Shown: positions 8,239 through 16,985 of the stretch, in pieces | Numbering within the stretch: the stretch's first letter is position 1 | Layout of the letters: the number at the start of each line of letters is the position of its first letter | From: Cyanobium sp. Morenito 9A2 | GTDB taxonomy: Bacteria > Cyanobacteriota > Cyanobacteriia > PCC-6307 > Cyanobiaceae | Assembly: GCF_024345575.1 (NCBI RefSeq) | Contig: NZ_JAGQBJ010000012.1 | Coordinates: 28,400-92,399 of the forward strand | DNA: 64,000 nucleotides | Reading direction: 5' to 3' | Notes under the pieces: model-generated | The model's database searches: none | Seen by the model: the letters and a program-made list of their open reading frames with translations, nothing else | Told to the model about the DNA's origin: nothing | Made by a program: the position numbers and the translations under genes

Positions 8239-9707
8239 GGCGTGCCTGGGGAAACTCCGGATTGTTTCACAGCCGGCTTTGGCCCTCCTGCCTGAACCGG
8301 CTCAGCCAAGGGCAGCAAGCTCAGCGCCTGGGGCGGGGTGGCATCGGCTGGATAGATCAGGCGCACGCGCAGGCGCCGCTGCTCCCGGGGCTCGAGGCTG
8401 ACCGTGCCGAGGGCCGGACCGCTCTGGCCCTGGCGCAGCACGAGGTGGAAGCCCTGGGGGCCCATGGGGCGGCCGGAGGCGCCATCGAGGCCCCGCACTT
8501 CGATCAGGCCGCGGAAGGTCACGGCCCGGGGCGGGGTGGTGTTGAAGCGCAGCCCACCGATCGGGGCGTCGCCCTTGAGGGGAGAGTCGAGGGCCAGCTG
8601 CAGGCGCACCGGGGCGCCGGTGTCGTTGACCAGGGGCAGGGTGAGGTCGTATTCGATGCCGTAGTTGCCGTGGGCGGCCCAGGCGGTGTCGGGGTAGCGG
8701 CTTTTCAGGGGGGCGGTCTGCACCTGACCGCTGCCGAGGCGGCCCCGCTCCAGGCTGCTGATCGGCCAGGACACGGGGGCACTGCGCACCGAAAGGGTGG
8801 CCCTGCCCGGGTCGGTGAGGCTGGCGCGCCAGAGGCTGCCCTGCTGGAGACCGCTCACGCGCGAGTAGATGATCGGCCCGCTGGTGCCCAGCGGCGAGGG
8901 GGGGTGCTCCTTGGGGCTGAGCTCGCCCTGGAGCAGCCTCAGCCATTCCGCTGTGGCGGGCGGTTGGTCACCGCCCAGGCTGGCCAGGGTGGCCACAGAC
9001 ACCGGTCCATCGCTTTCAAGGCGCAGCTGCAGGTTGCGGCCATTGAGCAGCGGGTCGAGGCCGCGCACCGGCAGGGGCAAGGCCAGCAGGGTGGTGAGCT
9101 CGCCGGGGGCCAGGGTCCATTGCTCCGGCAGCAGCGGGTTGCGGGGTTGACGGGTGAGCAGTTCTCCCGCCACACGGCTGCCAGGGCCGGCGTAGGGGCC
9201 CTCGCCGTTCTGGGCGAGCAGGGGGGGCAGGGGAAGGAAGGGGGCGGCCGGCTGACGCGGATCACTGGATTGGGAGAGGGCCGTGGCACCGGCCAGCAGG
9301 CGCAGGCGCACGGGCCGGTGGCTCCGGGGAGCGGCCACCACCCCCAGCCAGAGGGTGGACGCCGCCGTTTCCGGCCGACCGGCGTAGACGTGGTGGCTGA
9401 ACAGTTCGAAGCGGCCTTGAAGGGGCAGATCCAGGTGGGCTCCGGGCACCGCCAGCGGTTGGCCGCCCAGCACCGCCTTGGGCTCGAAGCTGGAGAAAAG
9501 AATCCCGGGGCTTCGGATCAGTTCGGGGTTGTTGTCGTTGATCACCAGCACCGGATCAAGCCTCCCCGGCAGCGGCCTGACCTGCTGGGGTCTCAGCACC
9601 ACCTCGGGTGAGGGATTCGCCCCCGCCAGGAGGGTCTGGGCCCCGCCGGGGCCAGCGACGATCAGGGGCAGAGCCAGCAGTGCGGCAACGACAAGTGGTC
9701 GGTTCAT
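8235..9707 (-). CDS. DUF3370 family exported protein
   Basis: A 490-residue secreted protein found in cyanobacteria. A signal peptide (residues 1-23, LVVAALLALPLIVAGPGGAQ) leads to the DUF3370 start LRPQQVRPLPGRLDPVLVIN. The rest is beta-rich with Pro/Gly turns, for example YGIEYDLTLPLVNDTGAPV and VTFRGLIEVRGLDG. The function of the family is unknown; a cell-envelope role is likely from the signal peptide. It sits between the beta-lactamase-like gene and chlI with 4-nt overlaps on both sides. Confidence 0.85.
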   Translation of the reverse strand: MNRPLVVAALLALPLIVAGPGGAQTLLAGANPSPEVVLRPQQVRPLPGRLDPVLVINDNNPELIRSPGILFSSFEPKAVLGGQPLAVPGAHLDLPLQGRFELFSHHVYAGRPETAASTLWLGVVAAPRSHRPVRLRLLAGATALSQSSDPRQPAAPFLPLPPLLAQNGEGPYAGPGSRVAGELLTRQPRNPLLPEQWTLAPGELTTLLALPLPVRGLDPLLNGRNLQLRLESDGPVSVATLASLGGDQPPATAEWLRLLQGELSPKEHPPSPLGTSGPIIYSRVSGLQQGSLWRASLTDPGRATLSVRSAPVSWPISSLERGRLGSGQVQTAPLKSRYPDTAWAAHGNYGIEYDLTLPLVNDTGAPVRLQLALDSPLKGDAPIGGLRFNTTPPRAVTFRGLIEVRGLDGASGRPMGPQGFHLVLRQGQSGPALGTVSLEPREQRRLRVRLIYPADATPPQALSLLPLAEPVQAGGPKPAVKQSGVSPGTP

Positions 9708-10795
9708 GGGGATGGTGCGCTGGCGGCCTTGGGATCCACCAGGCTTTGGGCCGCGGCCGCGGCCATGGCCCTGATCAGGTCGGTGGAGCGGGGATCGTTG
9801 AAGGGGCCTTTGACCATGAAGGCGGCCACGGCCCGATGGCCATTGGGCAACTCGATCAGGCCGGCGTCGGCGTAGGCGATGCCGATGTCGCCGGTCTTGT
9901 TGTAGATGGTGATGCCCTTGGCCAGCAGTTCGCTGTCGGGGTCGGAGGAATCCCCTCCCAGTCCCTGCAGGACCCCGAGGGGGATCAAGGTGTTGGTGCG
10001 TGATTTCCCCATGATCTCCCGGAAGAGGTCCCGGGCCCGGGGGCTGAGCTTGTCTCCGGTGTCCACCAGGGCGATGGTGCGGGCCAGATCATGGGCACTG
10101 GTGGTGTTGGTGCCCTCGAGATCCGGCAGCCAGTTGTTGATCACCGAGGCCCCCAGCCCCAGCGCCTGGAAGCGGGCGTTGAGGGTCACCTTGCCCCCCA
10201 GACGCTTGATCAGCAAGTTGGTGGCGCTGTTGTCGCTGACCCGGATCATTTCGGTGGCCGCCTCGTAAAAGGGAAACCGTGTGCCGAGCGGTTTGTTGGC
10301 CATCCAGCCGGCACCGGCGCCGATCACCTCCTTGCTGAGGATCAGGGGCTCGTTCCAGCGCAATTTGCCTTCATCGAGATCCTCCAGGGCCGCCAGCAGA
10401 ATGGGGCTCTTGATCGAGCTGGCGGCCGGCAGGGGGGTGTCGGCATTGAGCTGGGCGTAACGACCGTCATCGAGCACCAGCAGGAATCCTGAGGTCTGCA
10501 GACCCTTCTGGGCTGCAGCGAGGGCGGCCCAGCGCTGGCTGAGCTCCGTGAGTTCGGTCTTGGTCTCGAAGCGACCCAGGGGCAGACCCCGAGGCAGGCC
10601 ACGTTCCAACCCAGGCACAGGGGGAAGTTTCGGAGGCGTCAGGCCATTGACCCCCGCCAGTCGGGGGGCCAGCACCTTGAGGGTGGTGCCGGTGATCACC
10701 CCCAGACCCACGCCGATCACCAGCAATCGCAGCACCAGCCGCAGGGGACGTCCCCAGCTGCCTGAACCTGGGCGGGTGGAGCGGCCGGAACTCAC
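9704..10795 (-). CDS. Class A beta-lactamase-related serine hydrolase
   Basis: The protein has 363 residues with a membrane anchor at about 18-38 and a catalytic domain facing the periplasm. The active-site triplets of the beta-lactamase/DD-peptidase fold are all present: SSIK with Ser126 and Lys129, SDN in IRVSDNSATNLL, and KTG in IYNKTGDIG. The family includes true beta-lactamases and cell-wall enzymes. Its position in a housekeeping operon and the membrane anchor favour peptidoglycan-related work over drug resistance. GTG start; 33 bp separate it from trmJ. Confidence 0.85.
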   Translation of the reverse strand: MSSGRSTRPGSGSWGRPLRLVLRLLVIGVGLGVITGTTLKVLAPRLAGVNGLTPPKLPPVPGLERGLPRGLPLGRFETKTELTELSQRWAALAAAQKGLQTSGFLLVLDDGRYAQLNADTPLPAASSIKSPILLAALEDLDEGKLRWNEPLILSKEVIGAGAGWMANKPLGTRFPFYEAATEMIRVSDNSATNLLIKRLGGKVTLNARFQALGLGASVINNWLPDLEGTNTTSAHDLARTIALVDTGDKLSPRARDLFREIMGKSRTNTLIPLGVLQGLGGDSSDPDSELLAKGITIYNKTGDIGIAYADAGLIELPNGHRAVAAFMVKGPFNDPRSTDLIRAMAAAAAQSLVDPKAASAPSP

Positions 10796-10827
10796 GGTCG
10801 GAGGTGTTGCCGGGAACTGGGGCGACC

Positions 10828-11586
10828 CTAAGGGGTTGGCCTGCGGCTCGCCCAGCGCAGTTGCCGGACCATGCCCCGGACCAGGGCCACTTCCTCGCTG
10901 CTGATCTGCGCCCGTTGCAGCAGGGTGCGCACCTTGGCCATGCGGGCATGGCGGGTGTGGGGCAGCAGGAATCCCACCTCCAGCAGCAGGTTCTCGGCAT
11001 CGCTCAAAGTGGCTTCCAGGTCACCGCGCAGTGCCGGATCGTCGATTGACCCAGGGGCGCTCAGCGCGGCAGGTCCTGGCGCTGCGGGGGGAAACTCCGC
11101 GAGCCGCCGCAGCTCGTGCAGGGCGATCGCCACCGCGTGGGAGAGGTTCAAGGAGGGGTAGCCGTCGTCCGTGGCGATGCGCAGAACCCGGCCCGCCAGC
11201 AGCAGCTCATCGGTGCTCAGGCCCCGGTCCTCGCGGCCGAACACCAGGGCGGTGGGGGCGTTCTGCTCCGTGGCCCGCAGCCAGGCCAGGGCGTCCACCG
11301 GCGCCTCCACCGGCACGGCAGCGGAATCCACGCGACCGCTGCAGGCCACCACCCGGCGGCAATCGGTCAGGGCAGCGGCCAGGTCGTCAAACAACTGTGC
11401 TTGCTCCAGCAGGGGTTGGGCGTGCACGGCCATGCGCCGGGCCTCTTCCCCCAGGTGATCGCAGCGGGGTGCGACCAGCCGCAGGTGCTGAAGCCCGAAG
11501 TTGGCGGCCAGGCGGGCGACGCTGCCCACGTTCAAGGGGCCGGCTGGCTCCACCAGCACCAGCACGGGTTGGACCGCGCTGTTCAC
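10828..11586 (-). CDS. trmJ: tRNA 2'-O-methyltransferase of the TrmJ/SpoU class
   Basis: Methylates a ribose in the tRNA anticodon loop (position 32 in known TrmJ proteins) using SAM. The 252 residues begin with the SPOUT pattern VEPAGPLNVGSVARLAANFG. The trefoil knot motifs follow (ALVFGREDRGLSTDEL and YPSLNLSHAVAIALHELRR), and the C-terminal helical extension is typical of TrmJ rather than TrmL. GTG start overlaps the cytM stop. Confidence 0.88.
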   Translation of the reverse strand: MNSAVQPVLVLVEPAGPLNVGSVARLAANFGLQHLRLVAPRCDHLGEEARRMAVHAQPLLEQAQLFDDLAAALTDCRRVVACSGRVDSAAVPVEAPVDALAWLRATEQNAPTALVFGREDRGLSTDELLLAGRVLRIATDDGYPSLNLSHAVAIALHELRRLAEFPPAAPGPAALSAPGSIDDPALRGDLEATLSDAENLLLEVGFLLPHTRHARMAKVRTLLQRAQISSEEVALVRGMVRQLRWASRRPTP

Positions 11587-11990
11587 ACGAGGCTGTGCAG
11601 GTAGGCCAGCAGATCGGCCATCGCCTGGGGTTCGGGCTGGAACTTGGGCATCGGTGGGGTGCTGCCGCTGACCACCTGGTGGATCAAACGCGCATCGGAG
11701 CGGCGCTGGCTGACCCCATGCAGGTTGGGGCCCACCAGGCCCTGGGCGGCGATGCCGTGACAGCCGGCGCAGTTGATCAGGAACAGGCGGCCGCCGTTCT
11801 CGGCTGAACCCGTGTGCTCCAGGGTGCTGACGGTGTAGGGATCGCTGCGGGAGGCAGGGAGCACCACCAGCACGAGAAGTAGGCAGGCGGCGCTGGCCAG
11901 CAGCAGCAGGGCGGCGATCAGGCCGCGACGCGGCGGCGCAGGAGTGGTGCCGTCGGCTGTGCCGGTGGCAGCGACGGGCGGGCTGGTCAC
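11583..11990 (-). CDS. cytM: Cytochrome c, cytM type
   Basis: A membrane-anchored c-type cytochrome of about 135 residues, first gene of the minus-strand run. A hydrophobic helix (about 23-45) precedes the haem motif CAGCH at residues 74-78. A Met ligand candidate lies in PPMPKF and the C-terminal helix is LLAYLHSLV. Cytochrome cM in cyanobacteria modulates electron flow under stress. The GTG at 11990 was preferred because the 67 codons upstream read as non-coding and overlap the petG promoter region. Confidence 0.85.
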   Translation of the reverse strand: MTSPPVAATGTADGTTPAPPRRGLIAALLLLASAACLLLVLVVLPASRSDPYTVSTLEHTGSAENGGRLFLINCAGCHGIAAQGLVGPNLHGVSQRRSDARLIHQVVSGSTPPMPKFQPEPQAMADLLAYLHSLV

Positions 11991-12066
11991 GGTTATGGAG
12001 GGTTGATTAACAAGCCTGCCTCGGCCATGGAAGAATTGTGCATCGAAGCCTCCGCCAGCTCCCTCC

Positions 12067-12180
12067 ATGATCGAACCCCTGCTCTGCGGCATCGTGCTCG
12101 GTCTGATCCCCGTGACGCTGCTGGGTCTGTTCGTGGCTGCCTGGAACCAGTACCGCCGCGGCAGTGCCCTCGAGGGCTGA
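12067..12180 (+). CDS. petG: Cytochrome b6-f complex subunit V
   Basis: A 37-residue single-span protein starting [20 protein letters not shown] and ending [11 protein letters not shown]. This is the classic PetG length and sequence. It is one of the small subunits that stabilise the cytochrome b6-f dimer in the thylakoid membrane. It is transcribed divergently from cytM, with 76 bp between the two starts. Confidence 0.97.
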   Translation: MIEPLLCGIVLGLIPVTLLGLFVAAWNQYRRGSALEG

Positions 12181-12210
12181 AGTCGTACCAACCCCCAAGC
12201 GGCTGGCTCC

Positions 12211-12765
12211 TCAGCGGCTGAGGATCAACAGACTTGTGCTGCCATAACGGCGTTGGCCGCGGAGGGCCCAGCCATCCGGTACGTCGGGGATGGCGGTGCT
12301 GGAGCATTCCCACACCATGCGGCCCTCCGGTGTCAGCCAGCCGCGCTGGGCGATCCGTTCGGCCACCGGTCCGTGGAGGCCTGCTCCGTAGGGCGGATCG
12401 GCGTAGATCAGATCGAAGGCTGTCACTGGCGCTGATTCCAGCCAACCCAACACCTCCCGGGCTTCCAGCTGGGTGCTGGGGCGCTTCCCCGACCCTGCCA
12501 GGCCCAGGGCCACCGCCTCCAGGTTGCGCCGGGCAGCGGCGGCCACCCGGTGATGCCGTTCAACCGCCACCACGGCTGCGGCCCCCCGCTGCAGGGCCTC
12601 GCAGCCCATCACGCCACTGCCACAGAACAGATCCAGCCAGCGGCAACCGGCCAGGTCCGGCGCCAGCAGGTTCATCACCGCCAGGCGAACGCGGGCGGTG
12701 GTGGGGCGGGCGATCTCCCCAGGCGGACTTATCAGCTTGCGGCCGCCACTCAGCCGCAGGCTCAT
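12211..12765 (-). CDS. rsmD: 16S rRNA guanine-N2 methyltransferase, RsmD
   Basis: Methylates a guanine of 16S rRNA (G966 in E. coli) in the assembling 30S subunit. Motif I is WLDLFCGSGVMGCEAL and the catalytic motif IV is YADPPYG, both typical. The start used is the ATG at 12765, which overlaps the hisH stop as ATGA and begins MSLRLSGGRKL, the expected family start; ten extra codons upstream are unlikely to be translated. About 184 residues. Confidence 0.92.
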   Translation of the reverse strand: MSLRLSGGRKLISPPGEIARPTTARVRLAVMNLLAPDLAGCRWLDLFCGSGVMGCEALQRGAAAVVAVERHHRVAAAARRNLEAVALGLAGSGKRPSTQLEAREVLGWLESAPVTAFDLIYADPPYGAGLHGPVAERIAQRGWLTPEGRMVWECSSTAIPDVPDGWALRGQRRYGSTSLLILSR

Positions 12766-13397
12766 CGCACCAGCGCCGCAGGTCGCTCCACCCACGCGAG
12801 CCAGCGGCGCAGCAGCGCCTGGCCATCGCTGGAGGATTTCTCAGGGTGGAACTGGCAGGCGGCGATGGGGCCCGCCCAGATGGCGGCGGCCACCTCGGTG
12901 GCGCCGAAGGCCACCCGGGCCGTGATGCAGGCGGGATCGCTGGGGTCGGCGGCGTAGGAATGCACGAAGTAGACCCAGCTGGGCGATTCGGCGGTGATCA
13001 GCGGGCTGGGGGTTGCCGGAATCAACGGGGCCCAGCCCATGTGCGGCACAGGATGGCCGGGGCTGCGGGGCAGGGCGCGTACCCGACCCTTGATCAGGCC
13101 CAGGCCTTTGGACTGGCCTTCGTCGCTGCCCTCGAACAGCAGTTGCAGCCCCAGGCAGATCCCCAGCAGGGGGCGCCCGGCGCGGGTCCAGGCCTCCAGG
13201 GCCGGCACCAGCCCCGAGCCCTGCAATCGCTCCATCGCCGGATCAAAGGCTCCCACTCCCGGCAGAACCAGGGCCTGGCAGTCGGCGAAGGCCCCAGGCC
13301 GTTGCAGCAGCACCACCTCGGCCCCCAGGCGCTCGAAGGCCCGGGTGACGGAATGGAGGTTGCCCATGCCGTAGTCGATCAGGCCGATGCGGCTCAT
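12762..13397 (-). CDS. hisH: Imidazole glycerol phosphate synthase, glutamine amidotransferase subunit
   Basis: Supplies ammonia from glutamine to HisF in histidine synthesis. It is a 211-residue class I glutamine amidotransferase with the P-loop LPGVGAFDPAME, the nucleophile Cys in LLGICLGLQLLFEGS and the His/Glu pair in CQFHPEKSS. It overlaps the LOG-family gene upstream and rsmD downstream by 4 nt each. Confidence 0.95.
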   Translation of the reverse strand: MSRIGLIDYGMGNLHSVTRAFERLGAEVVLLQRPGAFADCQALVLPGVGAFDPAMERLQGSGLVPALEAWTRAGRPLLGICLGLQLLFEGSDEGQSKGLGLIKGRVRALPRSPGHPVPHMGWAPLIPATPSPLITAESPSWVYFVHSYAADPSDPACITARVAFGATEVAAAIWAGPIAACQFHPEKSSSDGQALLRRWLAWVERPAALVR

Positions 13398-14380
13398 GGT
13401 TCCACGGCGCAGAGCCGCTCGCCTGGATGTTCCAGGGCTCCGCAGGGGGGCAACTCAAGGCTGTTGAGACGGTCGATCAGCTGGTAGAGCCTGCCGATGC
13501 GGCGCTTGTCGATCTGAAGGCGCAGGCAGGGCCGCAGGATGCCGTTGTCATCGCAGCTCTCGCCCGGCTGGATCGATCCCTCCTCCAACAGGTCGGCGAA
13601 GGCGTGGTTGAGCTGGCCCAGCTGGCTGCTGGGGAAGGGCACGTGCAGCAGCAATTCCAGTCGGTCGGCGCCGAACTGGGCGGTGTGGAAGACCCGGTAG
13701 AAGCGGCAGATCAGCTCGATGGCCCCATGGGCGGAGCGGGCTCGCATCAGCAAGGAGCTGTCCTCCGGGGAGATCAGCCCCCGCTGGGCCAGGCCCTCAT
13801 GCACGTGGCGCTCCCAGCCCTCCCAGAAATCGTCACCCTCCGGGGCCAGCAGCACCAGGGGAATCGGCGGGGTGCGGCCCGTCTGGATCAAGGTGAGGGA
13901 TTCGAACAGTTCATCGAGGGTGCCGAAGCCCCCGGGCAAGACCACCAGGGCGTCGCTTTCGCGCAGGAAGAAGAGCTTGCGGGTGAAGAAGTAACGGAAA
14001 TGCAGCAACCGGCCATCGCAGCCACTGACGTAGCGATTGGCGTGCTGCTCGAAGGGCAGGTCCACATTCAGACCGATGCTGTTCTCACAGCCTGCGCCCT
14101 GGTTGGCGGCCTCCATCACGCCGCCGCCAGCACCGGTCATCACCTCGAAACCCTGGGCTACCGCCACCTCCGCCAACTCCTTGGCGACCGCATAGGCCGG
14201 CTCGCCGCGTGCCGTGCGGGCCGAGCCGAACACGGTGATCTTGCGGGTGGCCCGGTGGGGATGAAAGACCGCCAGGGCCTCGCTGATGTCGGCGAGGGAA
14301 CCGCTGATCAACCGCCAGCTGTCTTCGTCCGATTCATTGCGGCTGATCTCCAACAGGCTTACCAAAGCCCGCTGGATCAA
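13394..14380 (-). CDS. LOG family protein (cytokinin-riboside 5'-monophosphate phosphoribohydrolase-like)
   Basis: About 328 residues from a TTG at 14380; the frame is open another ~29 codons upstream without ATG, GTG or TTG, so the start is uncertain. The Rossmann-like core has ITVFGSARTARGEPAY, the MTGAGGGVMEAANQGA loop and the signature LPGGFGTLDELFE, which in LOG enzymes releases a base from a nucleoside 5'-monophosphate. Older annotation calls this lysine decarboxylase, which is not supported. The C-terminal ~100 residues are an extension common in cyanobacteria. Confidence 0.85.
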   Translation of the reverse strand: MIQRALVSLLEISRNESDEDSWRLISGSLADISEALAVFHPHRATRKITVFGSARTARGEPAYAVAKELAEVAVAQGFEVMTGAGGGVMEAANQGAGCENSIGLNVDLPFEQHANRYVSGCDGRLLHFRYFFTRKLFFLRESDALVVLPGGFGTLDELFESLTLIQTGRTPPIPLVLLAPEGDDFWEGWERHVHEGLAQRGLISPEDSSLLMRARSAHGAIELICRFYRVFHTAQFGADRLELLLHVPFPSSQLGQLNHAFADLLEEGSIQPGESCDDNGILRPCLRLQIDKRRIGRLYQLIDRLNSLELPPCGALEHPGERLCAVEP

Positions 14381-14466
14381 GCGCCGTTGGGGGTGCCCCT
14401 GCAGCGCGGTCCTGAGGGCCTCCAGGGGACTCTGACCAGGCAGATGGGGAGGGGTGGAGAAAGCGC

Positions 14467-14790
14467 TCAGAGGTATTTGGTGATAGTGCCGGAGAGGGTC
14501 GTCTTGGGCACAGCGCCCACCACGGTGTCGACCTTCTGGCCACCCTTGAAGACCATCAGGGTGGGGATGCTGCGGATGCCGTACTGGCTGGCAACGTTGG
14601 GGTTCTCGTCGGTGTTGAGTTTGAACACCTTGATGCGTCCTTCGAATTCCTTGGCGATCTCATCGACGATCGGCGCCACCATCCGGCAGGGGCCGCACCA
14701 GGGGGCCCAAAAGTCCACCAGCACGGGAACGTCGCTCTTGAGCACGTCCAGCTCAAAGGAGGCGTCGGTGACGGCAGCAGCGCTGGACAT
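14467..14790 (-). CDS. trxA: Thioredoxin
   Basis: A 107-residue m-type-like thioredoxin that reduces disulfides in photosynthetic regulation and peroxide defence. The redox motif WCGPC is at residues 31-35 in [15 protein letters not shown], and the cis-Pro segment RSIPTLMVF is present. It follows guaB3 on the same strand but a terminator at 14862-14890 separates them, so it should have its own promoter in the ~70-bp gap. The LOG gene follows downstream. Confidence 0.97.
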   Translation of the reverse strand: MSSAAAVTDASFELDVLKSDVPVLVDFWAPWCGPCRMVAPIVDEIAKEFEGRIKVFKLNTDENPNVASQYGIRSIPTLMVFKGGQKVDTVVGAVPKTTLSGTITKYL

Positions 14791-14861
14791 CCGAAGGGAG
14801 ATCAGGGTTGTTGGAATCTAGCAACCCTGTATGCGCAGACTCTCACGCCCGCGGCAAGGTG

Positions 14862-14890
14862 AAAGACAAAAGGCCCGGACGCGCCGGGCT
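14862..14890 (-). terminator. Rho-independent terminator after guaB3
   Basis: On the minus strand the arms GCCCGG and CCGGGC (plus-strand 14873-14878 and 14884-14889) enclose a 5-nt loop and are followed by CTTTTGTCTTT. It lies about 90 bp past the GuaB3 stop codon and before trxA. Confidence 0.75.
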
Positions 14891-14982
14891 GGGGGGTGTG
14901 AGGAGTGTGTGAGCCGTAGCCCCCACAGCCCCAGGCTACGCCCGACTCGGATCGTTTATGTGTCGTTTGCGTGTGGGACGCA

Positions 14983-16146
14983 TCACTTACCCATGCCCAG
15001 TTGCTGGGCCTTCTGGTACACCTTGCCTTCGGTCAGCAGGGACGGTGCCACCACCACCTCGACCCGCTGCATCTCTTTGATGGTGCGGGCCCCCAGGGTG
15101 CCCATGGAGGTGCGCAGAGCCCCCAGCAGATTCTGGGTGCCGTCATCGAGACCGGCGGGGCCGCGCAGGATTTTTTCGAGCGAGCCTGTGGTGCCGACCT
15201 TGATGCGCGTGCCGCGGGGCAGCACCGGGCTGGGGGTGGCCATTCCCCAGTGGAAGCCACGGCCGGGGGCTTCGCTGGCCCGGGCAATCGGTGAGCCGAT
15301 CATCACGGCGTCGGCGCCGCAGGCGATGCATTTGCAGATGTCGCCCCCCGTGACGATGCCACCATCGGCCACGACCGGCACGTAGCGGCCGCTCTCCCGT
15401 TCGTAATCGTCGCGGGCGGAGGCGCAGTCAGCCACCGCCGTGGCCTGGGGGATGCCCACGCCGAGCACGCCACGGGAGGTGCAGGCGGCCCCGGGGCCAA
15501 TGCCCACCAACACGGCCGCGGCTCCGGCCCGCATCAATTCAAGAGCCACTTCGTAAGTGACACAATTGCCGATTGCCACGGGCACGCCCAGGTCCCGGCA
15601 GAGCGCCTTGAGGTCGAGGGTTTCGCGGCCCTCGGGGCCGACGTGCTCGGTGGAGACGACAGTGGCTTGCACGAACAGGAGATCGGCGCCGGCCTCGGCG
15701 ATGGCCTGACCGAAGCGCAGGGCGGCCACGGGGGTGGCGCTGACCGCGGCGATGCCCCCACCGGCCTTGATCTCGCCGATGCGCTGGCGGATCAGGTCTT
15801 CGCGCACGGGCACGCTGTAAAGCTCCTGCATCAGGGGCACGAAGGCCTCCTTGCCCACGGCAGTGATCCGATCCAGCACGGGGTTGGGATCGTCATAGCG
15901 GGTCTGAACGCCCTCCAGATTGAGCACCCCAAGGGCACCCAGGCGCGAGAGCTCGATGGCCACAGCCACATCCACCACGCCATCCATGGCACTGGCGATG
16001 ATCGGTATCTCCCGCTCGAAGCCCCCCACTCTCCAGCTGCTGTCGGTGACGTCAGGGTCCACCGTCCGTCCGCCCGGCACCAGGGCGATTTCGTCGATCC
16101 CGTAGGCACGACGCACGGTTCGGGAACGACCTAACTGAATGTCCAC
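14983..16146 (-). CDS. guaB3: GuaB3-type IMP dehydrogenase family protein
   Basis: A 387-residue protein of the IMP dehydrogenase/GMP reductase superfamily without the CBS pair. The barrel shows [30 protein letters not shown] (the catalytic Cys loop of IMPDH proteins) and [27 protein letters not shown], quoted in part. GuaB3 is a separate clade common in actinobacteria and cyanobacteria; its in vivo role is less clear than that of GuaB. The start was set to the GTG at 16146 because homologues begin at this point ([15 protein letters not shown]); nine codons further upstream are possible but unlikely. Confidence 0.88.
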   Translation of the reverse strand: MDIQLGRSRTVRRAYGIDEIALVPGGRTVDPDVTDSSWRVGGFEREIPIIASAMDGVVDVAVAIELSRLGALGVLNLEGVQTRYDDPNPVLDRITAVGKEAFVPLMQELYSVPVREDLIRQRIGEIKAGGGIAAVSATPVAALRFGQAIAEAGADLLFVQATVVSTEHVGPEGRETLDLKALCRDLGVPVAIGNCVTYEVALELMRAGAAAVLVGIGPGAACTSRGVLGVGIPQATAVADCASARDDYERESGRYVPVVADGGIVTGGDICKCIACGADAVMIGSPIARASEAPGRGFHWGMATPSPVLPRGTRIKVGTTGSLEKILRGPAGLDDGTQNLLGALRTSMGTLGARTIKEMQRVEVVVAPSLLTEGKVYQKAQQLGMGK

Positions 16147-16222
16147 CGGTGTGCGCTGTGACAGTCGGGCCAAGCTATCAACCGGCCTGTCACCAATCGC
16201 AAGGCAAAAGCCGAAGCTGGGA

Positions 16223-16918
16223 TCAGTGGCTGCCCAGGAAGGCGTTCCAGCGTTGTTGGAGTTCGCTCAGGAGCGCTTGGCGGTCGCGGCTGCGCACCAA
16301 GTGGGTGACCCCGAAGCGGGCCAGCCAGATCACTCCGGTGAGCTCCAGCAGGCCGCCCACCAACGGCAGGCTGTCGATGGCCCCGAGGAGGGCCCCGTAA
16401 ACCCGCAGCACCAGCACCAGAGCGAGGAAGGCCCCCAGGGCCAGCAGGGGGGTGCGGCTGCGCCGGAGGGCGCCCTGCAGTTCACCGCTCTGAAGCCAGT
16501 GCTGGATCTTGTTGACCAGCAGCTCCCATTCGCCGCCGCCTCCGTTGTCGGCCTCGGGGTTGGCTGGCACCTCGATGCTGCTCAGGAAAGTGGGATCGCC
16601 CAGGGTCGCCGGAGCCGTTTGGGGTTCAAGGGCCGGCGCGCTCGCCACCGCTGGGGTGGGCTCCGGGGCAGGGACTTCCTGTGCCGGCTCGGGGGCGATG
16701 GGTTCCGCGCTGTTGTCGGCGGCGGATTGGCCCCAGGGCTGCAGGGTGGGCCCGGGGGTGGCCGCAGGGGCAGCCGCACCGGGGGCACTGGTTTCGCTGC
16801 CGTCTTCCATGCTGGTTTCGTGGCTGAGCCCGCTGTCCGGCCCGTCGCTGGGTTCCCTGGGCGGGGCGGGAGTGGAGGCGGTGAATTCCCCGTTCCCGGG
16901 GGCGCTGGACTCGACCAT
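16223..16918 (-). CDS. CAAD-domain (CurT-like) membrane protein
   Basis: A 231-residue protein. The first ~130 residues are low-complexity, rich in Pro, Ala and Glu. The C-terminal ~95 residues are a CAAD domain: an amphipathic helix (LVNKIQHWLQSGELQGALRR), two membrane helices (LLALGAFLALVLVLRVYGAL and GGLLELTGVIWLARFGVTHL) and a final helix. Such domains occur in the thylakoid curvature protein CurT/CURT1 and fused to some aminoacyl-tRNA synthetases. No synthetase domain is present, so a thylakoid membrane-shaping role is the best guess. Confidence 0.75.
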   Translation of the reverse strand: MVESSAPGNGEFTASTPAPPREPSDGPDSGLSHETSMEDGSETSAPGAAAPAATPGPTLQPWGQSAADNSAEPIAPEPAQEVPAPEPTPAVASAPALEPQTAPATLGDPTFLSSIEVPANPEADNGGGGEWELLVNKIQHWLQSGELQGALRRSRTPLLALGAFLALVLVLRVYGALLGAIDSLPLVGGLLELTGVIWLARFGVTHLVRSRDRQALLSELQQRWNAFLGSH

Positions 16919-16985
16919 CGGTCGCCTGGTGTGCCGTCGCCCGGGAGCTTACGGCCGTTTCCCCGGGCTGGTCTGGGGCGGTGGA

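Noticed and set aside
8262..9611. A 449-codon plus-strand frame across the DUF3370 gene
   Set aside because: Gln/Gly/His-rich shadow of a supported gene on the minus strand.
9704..10795. Reading the beta-lactamase-fold gene as a resistance gene
   Set aside because: It has the fold motifs, but the membrane anchor and housekeeping operon give no support for drug hydrolysis.
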